A DNA stretch of 64,000 bases from Harmonia axyridis. Taxonomy: Eukaryota; Arthropoda; Insecta; Coleoptera; Coccinellidae. The DNA lies in assembly GCF_914767665.1 (NCBI RefSeq), contig NC_059506.1:23723825-23787824 (forward strand). The letters run 5' to 3'. The position numbers and the translations under genes are program-made. Of the stretch, positions 50,405-59,800 are shown one piece after another (position 1 is the first letter of the stretch; each line of letters starts with the position of its first letter). The notes under the pieces are model-generated. The model did no database searches and was not told where the DNA came from. It saw only the letters and a list, made by a program, of their open reading frames with translations.

Positions 50405-50528
50405 GAGATAGGTCTCTTTTTCGTCATAAAAGCATTTGCTACTTACGTTAATGAAAATACTTTTTTTTGAAACCAGAAGCAGAGTTATTATTAAGATGAA
50501 AAGACTAACAGATTTTCAGAAGTATTAT

Positions 50529-50715
50529 CAGGCCGTCGCAAGATAGTCGGTCGCCTAAGACGCCAACATTTAGGGTTGGCATTTCAAGGTTAATCCACAA
50601 AAATCACATGGGTAGAAATTCAAAGTACCAAATGAGCATGTAATGCAATCAGAAACAACAGGAATCAAAATTATTGAATTTGCAAAGACTAAATGACCAA
50701 AAAAACAATGATGAA
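50529..50715 (+). mobile_element. Second, diverged copy of the same hAT element (left end only)
   Basis: From CAGGCCGTCGCAAGATAG onward it follows 49500-49690, including CAAAAATCACATG.GTAGAAA and CAAAGTACCAAATGAG. It has more substitutions than the neighbouring copy and no right end. Confidence 0.8.
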
Positions 50716-51021
50716 ATTCTGTAGTACAAATCTGTGACATGATTCTGGATGTCTGACAAAAAGGTGAGCCCTCACAGTAATAAAAATGATTATTTTTCTA
50801 TGGGCGAGCTCAATTGGTTCCCTTTCATAAAAAGCAAACGTCAAAGACGACAATACAAAATCATCCACTAATCAATTTGTCAAAATTTTTGTGTCACCAG
50901 TTTCTCTTCATTATGTTGTATCCTTTACATGTTTGAAGCATAATCCAATCAATAGCAAATACCTGAAATTCATCGAGACCATCAAAAAATGCATGATATA
51001 TACTCATAAAGTTCAAATGCA

Positions 51022-51666
51022 ATGAGCCGCTGTCCTAGAGTCCAGGATTGTACTGCTAAACGTCCTCAACCAAAAGATACCTGTCCTACCCCATCTACCT
51101 GTAGACCAAATTGCCCAGGAGGTCAAAAAAGCTGTCCCGATGAAACAGAATGTCCGTCTGCGAAAACCCCCAAACCACCTGATCAATGTCCTGTTTGTAC
51201 TCAAACTAAATCTATAGTCGTTAAACCACCTACTTGCCCAGCAGCAGCAGGTTGCTCACAACCAATTGTGATAGAAGCAGCAGAGAAGTGCAACAAAACT
51301 GATTTAAGAATTGAACTTTTTATTCATCAGTTACCACCTGAAAAAGGAAGCGCTTATAGGTGTTCTGATGGAGGTAGAACAGGTTCCAGAACCGCGATTG
51401 ACCCTAATAGAACTCAATCGGGAGTTAACGCTAATAGAACAGGTGGAAAGGCAGCAGATGGTACCATAGATGGTGTGATAGTGGAAGAGAATATTGCTGT
51501 TAATAAAGCTGGACTGTTGGAGAGTGCTCCGCCAAAACCCAAAGGACCGGGATCTGATATAGGACCTGATAGAAATGGAAGGGTGAACATGGCAACTGAT
51601 ACAGAGGAAGATGGAGAACTTGGCCCATCAGGGGGCAAGTACGTGGATCGTAGCACCCAAATTTGA
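51022..51666 (+). CDS. Cys/Pro-rich 214-aa protein with CP repeats, single exon
   Basis: Function unknown. The ATG at 51022 is preceded in frame by TAA twelve bases upstream, which supports this start if the gene is intronless. Residues 1-90 hold twelve cysteines (positions 4, 10, 21, 27, 31, 38, 44, 56, 59, 72, 78, 89), seven of them in Cys-Pro pairs, spaced as C-P-x(2-4)-C. There is no signal peptide, so this is not a typical secreted disulphide protein. Metal binding or cross-linking in a cytoplasmic structure would fit, but that is inference. A strand-like LRIELFIHQLP segment follows, then a Gly/Asn/Asp-rich tail ending YVDRSTQI. The Cys-Pro pattern resembles motifs in the 792-aa and 1590-aa neighbours. 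An AATAAA lies 55 bases after the stop. Confidence 0.7.
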   Translation: MSRCPRVQDCTAKRPQPKDTCPTPSTCRPNCPGGQKSCPDETECPSAKTPKPPDQCPVCTQTKSIVVKPPTCPAAAGCSQPIVIEAAEKCNKTDLRIELFIHQLPPEKGSAYRCSDGGRTGSRTAIDPNRTQSGVNANRTGGKAADGTIDGVIVEENIAVNKAGLLESAPPKPKGPGSDIGPDRNGRVNMATDTEEDGELGPSGGKYVDRSTQI

Positions 51667-51720
51667 GGATGAATGATTAACACGCAGTTATAGCAGTTGA
51701 ACTTCTAGAATTATGGAAAA

Positions 51721-51726
51721 AATAAA
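51721..51726 (+). terminator. Poly(A) signal AATAAA
   Basis: 55 bases after the stop of the 214-aa gene. Confidence 0.7.
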
Positions 51727-52465
51727 GAGGTCAGTTCTTCTCTTTGCAAAAGTTATTATCCTGTATTATTAGTAGTGAAAGATTATTGCTCTTTCAAACC
51801 TTTAATTTATTCTTTATATCTACTAACTATATAGAATTTACACCTACTGATTTATTCATTCGTTTTTATATCGTCCTCCGTTTTTGAGGTAGCTATTCAA
51901 TTTTTAATAAAATTTTTATCCATAGAATGACTAATTGAACTACTTTTACACCAGTAGTGAAGATAAATAATTTATTCTCGCTATTTAGTTTGACGACAGA
52001 CGTTCTTTCTAGTGCATTCAATAAAAATCCACACTTAAAAAAACACAATGATTTGTTATTTCCTTCACAAAAAAGTTGTGAACATACGGAGATATATGTA
52101 CTTTTATTGTCGGGAATGAGACCAATGAAAATATTTCACAATAATAGATCGTAACTAACCCACATCATAAACCGAAACTTTGTAAATTTTGGTTTTTCAT
52201 ATTTCATTATTCTGAAATGATTCAGTTCGCGAGCACTGAGAAAAATTAGTCAGGAATTTATATTTCATAGAAATCAATTGAATTGTTATTAGTAGGATCA
52301 TAGAGTATTAATCTAGGTAGGATACTTCATAATCTTCTATGTTTTGTAAGTACCACTGACACTTCTAAATTTTCAGTACAAAGCAGGGAAAAAACTCGAA
52401 AAAACATATTTACTGTATTTCAAATCAAAAAAACTTATCTTAATGAACAAATATTTGATGTGAAT
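51727..52465. other. Intergenic or 5' leader DNA
   Basis: The reading frame of the next gene is open back to a TTTTCAG acceptor at 52376, so part of this stretch could be coding if an upstream exon exists. The 65-codon frame at 51957-52154 has no support. Confidence 0.4.
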
Positions 52466-52942
52466 ATGTCAGCAGATCAAAATGATGATAATGAAGTCAG
52501 GAACATCGATGAAGTTGAGGAGACTGATCCAACATCCAGAGTTATTGAGGCCAAACATGTTTTTCCCGAGGACTATGAGTGCAAGAGTAACGTGAAGAAA
52601 GAGAGTGAGTACTCTGGAAAGATATTTTAATAATATGACACTTTCAAGAGTTGAATAATTTTGTGTTCCCTCAGACGATTGTGCTATATTTTGAAATTTT
52701 TAGATATATCTATGAAGCCACCAAAGAAGTTAGACGAGACCATTTGTCGTCCTATAACATCAAATAAACTCAATGATACTTTGAAGCATAAAAAATGTTC
52801 TCACTGTGGAAAATCTATTGGCCAATGTCAATGTTTATCAGACGAAGCAAGAAAAGAGTTGACCAGAATTAATGAATACAGGAATAATGATGAAACACAG
52901 GAAGGAGAAGGAATATCTAAAATACCAGAAAATGAGGAATAA
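52466..52942 (+). CDS. 125-aa acidic protein with one C-x2-C-x6-C-x-C module, two exons
   Basis: Function unknown. Exon 1 is 52466-52604 (donor GTGAGT after codon position 1) and exon 2 is 52704-52942; together they make 126 codons including the stop. The 99-bp intron ends TTTTTAG. The N-terminal half is acidic (MSADQNDDNEVRNIDEVEET). The second half contains K-L-N-D-T-L-K-H followed by KKCSHCGKSIGQCQC, a likely zinc-binding knuckle. The 1590-aa neighbour contains the same arrangement, so the two genes appear to share a duplicated domain. The ATG is not preceded by an in-frame stop before the acceptor at 52376, so a longer N-terminus from an upstream exon is possible. Confidence 0.75.
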
Positions 52943-52967
52943 GAAAATTTTCATGATGAAACGATTA

Positions 52968-52973
52968 AATAAA
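52968..52973 (+). terminator. Poly(A) signal AATAAA
   Basis: 26 bases after the stop of the 125-aa gene. Confidence 0.65.
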
Positions 52974-54879
52974 TTTTAATACTAGCATGTTGCTTTTTTA
53001 CACTCACAAATTCTTTGGTGTAAATTTTTCATTAATAATGAAACTATATTACCTACATACAAGCTTGTGAGAGATTATATTTCAGGGTTAGCCAATCATC
53101 ACATTGTGATGAATAAACAGCGTTTCTTTGAAACATCTATCTACATAGAAGTCTGAATGATTTTGCATAAAGCATTATTCGAACTATTCTGATTATTCAA
53201 CCAAACTCAGGGTACAGAAAAATAATCCCATGTGATAACTTATTTTCATTTGTTATGTCAAAATGACAATGTAAGATTCATTCAAATCCTTGTCGCCACA
53301 TCAAAAAAAAATCTTTCGGTTCAAGCATCAAACATTTCAGTCAACAAGAATTTCCAGCCGCATTTGGTAAGTCTGCTTTTGTAGAAGATTATTTTGTTCA
53401 TTATCTGGAAACAGCAGAAAGAGTCAAGATTCAGTATTATATTATCTACTTTATGTATGGATTCAAGTTCCGTACTCAAAATTGGAACAGTGCTTGATGA
53501 AATTTGAAATTAAGTTGTGTCTAGAGAGATTCAGACGAATAATATGTATTTAATTCACAGAATGGGATGTAAGCAGTAAATTTTCGGCAACAAGATATAG
53601 AAAAGCCTCCTGGATACATAGAATCGACGAACAGAAATCTGGAGCAATCAATTTAATTTGGTAGGTTGGAATTTATTCTAGTTCTTGAGTTAATCTTCCT
53701 TCCTGTTTCGTTCTACATTCTCCCAGAAAATAACTTACTATTTCGTAAAATATTACAATGAACAATACAAAACTGACCATATAATATAGGATGGCCTTGG
53801 GGCTCATATAAAAATTTAATTTACATTGCTTTTTTCTTCTTCCTTACAATACTTTCAGTAAATTATCACTTCACGGAAAATTGTTGGTGATAAGGAATGT
53901 TTTCAATTCATCCTGAATTATAATATTTCAACCAGTTGCAATTCTTATCCATTTAAACTTTCAGTAGATCAACTTCACGGATGAATCCATACAATTTTGA
54001 GGAAAAAATGTAAACGTGATTCAAATTTCGGTGGGTAATGGGAAATAGAGATATCAAGAAAATGAAAAATTTCATTCAAGGACACGATAACCAAATCAAA
54101 CGCTTCTTAAAATCATTTTGAAGTTCAATACTTAGAGTTGCTCACCTGTTGAATTGAAAAATGAGAATATATTATAATATGTGGCTTTCATATATCGAAA
54201 CTATATACCTAGGTGAAAAAAACTCTGCCAATAGGTGTGTCACTATCATGCCTCCTCGTATTTTGACTTTGAAATAATTCAGTCCACCAGAGCACATAAT
54301 TTTGCACTAGTTGCACTATTTTCTTCAAGAAGTTTCCATTCACATATGCGCTAAGTACCTACAGACTGTCTCAAATTCGATGCTCAGTGATAGTATCTCG
54401 GGAACTTACTATAAGACTTGAAGAGAAATTGTTCAAGGACCTCCGATCTTTTTTTTCGAAATAAAAATATATCTGAGATCATATCGTAAATATTTTGCTT
54501 CTCGAGTTATATCGTGTTTCTGAAAAATGACTGTCCCATATAATTCTCTATACCTTGGTTTTTAAACGTTTTTTCAGTAAAACGTAGAATTTTTCGAATA
54601 TCTGGAACAGAAACCAAAATATAGCGGAATATTGGAACAGTCATTTCAGAAAAGGAGATCAGTATTTTCAACCCGGGGCGTCATATAATTTTAACGTATG
54701 ATACAAGAGCACAGACGGAAACCTTATATTGAAGGGCTTCTTCTTCATCCAAAAAAATCATTCCCATCCTTTTCACCCAATGTGGACGACGCTTGTATTG
54801 AAAAATCTGAAAAAAAATATCCAGAAAAGGGTAAAAAATGTTGAAGTTTCCATTATATTGATTTTAAGTTAGCGACTCA
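52974..54879. other. Intergenic DNA
   Basis: No gene recognised. A 26-bp stretch at about 53339-53364 is bordered by TTTCAG and GTAAGTC and could be a small exon, but no partner of matching phase is evident. Confidence 0.35.
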
Positions 54880-55620
54880 TTCTAAAAGAATATTTGAAAC
54901 CATTATTCATCAAGTCATCAATGGTTTCTCTGCGCCACACTCACATACATAAGTCACATAGTGGGCTTTCAATAGAATGCCATTTGAAAGCATACTTTTG
55001 AAGGAAGCATGATCAGTCCTAAGACGATTAAAAGTTCCTCCAAAAAACTGAAATTGGCTATGAAGGATCATCGATCAGAATTTTGTTGAGGACATCACAA
55101 GAATTCCATTCCGACCGCCAAATTTCCTTGTCACTTTCATTGGATTCAAGGAAAGTATCAATCCATAAAAGTTTACTCGACTTTGATCGGGCAGTTTTAA
55201 TATCTTGAAGGTGAGATACAATTGGAAATAAGATCGGAAACAAATTATCCCAAGATTTTTTGACTTCAACCTGTCTACGAATATGAGGCGGAAGTATATG
55301 TGATAGCATTGGTAACCAAAGTAATGGTGTGGATCTAATGGTTCCACTAATAATTTTCATAGAAACGTCAAGCTGTGCTTTGGGAATATGATCACTATTA
55401 AACCAAACAGAACAACAGTAATCAGCAGAAGGAAACCCCAGGCCAAAGCTGCTATGAAGATTGCAGGTATCAGCAACCCATGAAGAACCAGTTAATTTTC
55501 AAATTCATACGCAAATTTTCCAAGTGGTCCTTGAAATTCAAAGAAGAATCAAGTTCAAGATATATCGGAGTGAAATTATGATTCATGGTGGAATTATTGA
55601 AAGTTAACTTAACTATATTA
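54880..55620 (-). mobile_element. Jockey/CR1-like LINE relic, reverse-transcriptase C-terminal part
   Basis: The minus-strand frame 55360-55058 reads MKIISGTIRSTPLLWLPMLS, then ILPPHIRRQ and later IWRSEWNSCDVLNKILIDDPS. This is the conserved stretch after the catalytic domain of many insect LINEs (..R.VSGTIRSTPLPWLPVLSNI.PPHLRR). Upstream on the same strand, AWGF-, SADYCCSVW- and DHLENL-type motifs are spread over other frames. Downstream a weak Cys-rich tail (WHSIESPLCDLC) remains. It is broken by stops and frameshifts. Confidence 0.82.
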
Positions 55621-56781
55621 TTTACGTATACCAAATAAAAACACTATCTGGAAATTTATTTGAACATACTGATGATCCTATCCAACATTCATAGTCAACT
55701 CCATATGCGTGGGATTTGTAGAATCCGAAATAGTTAGACCTTAGAAATTTACAGTTTGCGCATAAGCAAGACATTGCTGGAATTTCAAAGAACCACAAAG
55801 TACTCTTTTAGAATATTCATACCAAAATTTCATAAATATAGCAAAAATACAATGCGAAATATTGAGATCTCGGGAAGTTGACCTTTACGTATGCGCTGAA
55901 TAAACTGAAATTGATATGGATTCATCTGAGACCCAAAAAGCATACCCACAATGATTTGCGTAAAAACAGACAGAGACAAAACCAAAGTTTTTCAAAAAGA
56001 TCTGAAAGGAATTTTGCGAAAAAAAATATTCATATCGAGGATCATTCATTTTTTCCACCCAAAAAGCTTCCTCTACATTCCACACTCGAAAATAATACTA
56101 CACACAAAGTTTCACATATAGCTAATTTCAGCGTTTGATAAATTTATGTATAGAAAATGAATAAGAGATAGTCAACATTGGGAATAATTATTTTAAAGAG
56201 CACCTAGATTAGTAACAACGTTAATTGTAATATTAATAACTATTGAATTTCATATATATTTCTCAATTTTCTTCACTTTTCCTTTATTGCGATTTACATG
56301 AATTTTTCACTTGCGATTTACATGAATTTACAATGAATTTTGTTAACTAGAAGTGAAAATGAAAACCAATCTATATACCTGTGAGATGAAGTGACGTATG
56401 CGATTCAAATATTTTATAATTATCTACGTCAGATTTCAATCTAATGAACTAAAAAGGTTAAGATAAAATAATTGATGAATAATTCAGGAAAATTTTGTTC
56501 AAGTAAGTACATGTAATATAATAGGAACAAATGGATAACCAAATGTTATTAATGAAGATTCTATGTTGACATAAAATGATTTTCTCTGATGAAATAAAGA
56601 AATGAAGAAACACGAACATGTCTGAATTCATAGAGGTGAATTGAAAATGTCAAAAAAAAATGCTGGCCTTCAATAAAAGATCGGTCGAAAATCGACTTTG
56701 ATATTGGCAAGCAAGAAAATTACAGTATTGGAAGACGTAAAGTACAACTACATTTCAGATAAATTAATACGCTATTTACAG
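55621..56781. other. Intergenic or 5' region of the 1590-aa gene
   Basis: A Lys/Asn/His-rich open frame (55878-56138, 86 codons, starting at TTG) occurs here without clear splice sites. ATG AAT AAT TCA at 56475 precedes a GTAAGT donor at about 56503, but its phase does not fit the downstream acceptor, so no 5' exon could be assigned. Confidence 0.3.
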
Positions 56782-56818
56782 ACCTCAAAATTCAAGCATA
56801 AATGATTTTTACAAAGGC

Positions 56819-59800
56819 ATGCTAGAGAATAACTCGAATCTGTCCGATGATGAGACAGACTCCGAACTGTACGAAGACGCGATTGACAAAGAGGCAAGCA
56901 GAGAGAATTTGAATTCGGAGAATAACGAACTACAGGAGTTTCGTTCATCTGTCTGTATTTGGGAGGACAATATCACACCGTTCAACGTAGGTGTTTATAG
57001 CCAGATCTTAGAAGCGAGAGTTGTTCTGAGCAGCATTTACCCAAAATGCGATCGAGCTTGCAAATTTTCCGGTAAGGATACTCAAAATGCCTCTGCCAAC
57101 TTTCTAATGTTATTTGCATTGTTAGAGAGGAGGAATCATCATATCAAGAAGGTGGAAGAGACTGTTCTGACGTGTCAGATAGCAAACAGAGCTGAAAAAA
57201 AACGATGTCCCATTTGTTGTCAAACAAACGAAAATTGCATCTGTGGAAAAGCTTTCATCCAATCGAAACCCAGCAGTTCTTCTCATAAGAACAAACAATT
57301 ATGTACCGTCTGTAAATCACCTACAACAAAATGCACCAAGTTTCACGATTACATGAAGTCCAAATCAAAACACGATAATACTGATATCATTTCATTACTA
57401 AAAGATATCAATAGGATACCAATCACGCCGAAGCAACATAACAAGTTCGCCACGCAGACGGCAACAAAATCTGGTACCAATAATGTAAAAATTTCTAGAT
57501 GCCCGTGCAAAAAATACGCGTCCAGTCCTTCGCATTTGTCGAAACTATCCTACTTCAGCTCTGAGGAACTGCAGCTTGTACATAGTATTCGTGGAAGTAA
57601 GCTCACAGAGACTCTTAAACAGAGGCCATGCTTTTTATACGATAAGTTGCCGGGAAGCTGCACTTGTGATAAATTGAAAGATACTCTAACACATGGTAAA
57701 TGTAAATTTTGTGGCGAAAAAGAATGTGTATGTTCGAAGTGGAGGAAAGATTATTCAAAAACTATTGGCATGTTACCACCAATCCGCGATACTTTAAAAT
57801 GTATATGTGAGAAGAAACGTGAAGAACCAAAAATTGCCGGAACTATTGAAGAAATCAAAATCAAAGGTGCAGCAGAACCACAATCTGCCTCTACTCCTTC
57901 GCTCGTAAAAAAGCCAGTACCATCGAAATCGCAGAATAAGAATGATATTCCTTCGAAAAAAGAAGACAAAGAAACCAAAGGACCAACAGAAAAGATTGAA
58001 ACCCAAAAACCGAAACCTACTGCTACAGGTGCTTCAGATAAAAACAAACAAGTTTCAACAGGAAAAGACATGCCAACGCATAAAACAGAAGATAGGGGAG
58101 ATCAAATAAAGAAACCTAAGGAGATAAATAAACCTGACGATACAACGATATCTAAACCGACTGAAATACATCGAGAACCTGAAAAGCCGAGTACTATCAA
58201 GGAGGCAGAAAAAAAAATTGAAGAAAAAAAACAACCAGAGATCCCAAAGAAAACTCAAAGTGGTAAACTTGAAAATGCCAAAGAAACAAAGATGCCTAAA
58301 GTACCTGAAGAGAAGAAAATAGAGGAAGTTAAACCTCAAGTTCCCAAGATATCGCAAAGTGGTAAATTTGAGGATAAAAAGGAAACAAAAGTACCTAAAC
58401 CTCCCGAAGAAAAGAAGGATATTGAAAAACCTAAGATCCCCCAGAAAGTAGAAGAAAAGAAGGAAGAGAAAATACCAGAAACACCTAAACAAGTAGTAGA
58501 CAAGAAAGAAGAGAAAAAGCCAGAAATACCTAAACAAGTAGAGGACAAGAAGGAAGAGAAAATACCAGAAAAACCAAAACAACTAAAGGAAAAGGAAAAA
58601 GAACCAGAAATACCAAAGCAGGTAGAGGTAAAAAAAATTGAAGATATCAAACAGCCTGAAGTTCCGTCAAAACCCGAGAAAGAAACATCTGAGGAATCCA
58701 AAAAACCAGAAATTGACAAAATAGTAGAAGATGTTAAAAAACCACCTCTTCCGGTGAAATCTGAGGAAAAAATTGTTGAAACGCCCAAAAAATCTGAAAA
58801 AAAAGAGTCTCTACCCTCTGAAAAACCTATGGATATACCTAAACCACCTCCAGTAACAGATATTGTAATAGACAAGAGTGATGAAAAGATTGAAGATGAT
58901 AAGATAACCGAAAAAAAAGAGGATAATAAAGATGACTTCGTCCAACCTGATATAACAATAACTATCGAAATATCTGATAAAGAAGATAGTTTCAAATATC
59001 AGATTGAAGAGAAAAGAGAACCTGAAATAATAGTCAAAGGTGAAGAAGGAGGAGATGTATCTATTAAAGAAACTAAAACAAAAGAAAGAGTATGTCAGTG
59101 TCATGTCGAAGAACTACCCTTAATGATCTTGCAAAAATGTAAACCTTGTAAGACCAAGTGCAAAACATGCAGCCGCATACCCAGGAGCACTTCAAGGATT
59201 ATCAATAAAAACGACACTTCTAATGAGATGGCCAATCAAAAATTGTGCCATTGTTGTAACAATGCAACAAACACAGAAAAGAAGGAAGTGATAGAAAAGG
59301 GAGAACAATGCACAGGGGGAACAGAAGGTAGAGTTCTAATGTGCAAGAAGTGTAGGTTATCTATTAATAAGGCAAATACCGGAGAGAATGTTTCAGTATC
59401 AAAAAAGAATAGTAGCAAAATAAAATTGTCGAAATGTGGGGAGCAGAGCTGTATCAAAAGATCTTCGACATTTGTTTGTTCTACTAAGGAAACGGATAAA
59501 GTCGATAGGTCGATCAAGGATGCCAATGGTTGTCCCAAAACTTGTCGAAGACCTAGTACTGCTAGTAAAATTGACGACTTCAAAAAGAGACGCGATTCCG
59601 GAATAAAAACTCATGTGGGACCATCAATAGGTGGGATATCTTCAAACGCCGAAGAAATTCTCATTAAAATAAGCCAACCATGCAGTGAATTGAAACCTAT
59701 GAGCTCAGAAAAAGTATGCCCTAGAGGAAACCAATCTGATAAGGCAGCCGTTAAGGGTAAGATCTGTCATTGTCATGCAAATATCAACACAGACCGTGAA

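Noticed and set aside
55878..56138. 86-codon Lys-rich frame upstream of the 1590-aa gene
   Set aside because: Starts at TTG and the phase and splice sites do not connect it with the downstream acceptor at 56781.
58055..58995. Two long minus-strand frames (175 and 219 codons) opposite the PEVK-like region
   Set aside because: They are reverse-complement shadows of Lys/Glu/Pro codons, giving artificial Phe/Leu/Ser-rich proteins; the + strand frame continues far beyond them with splice and Cys-motif support.
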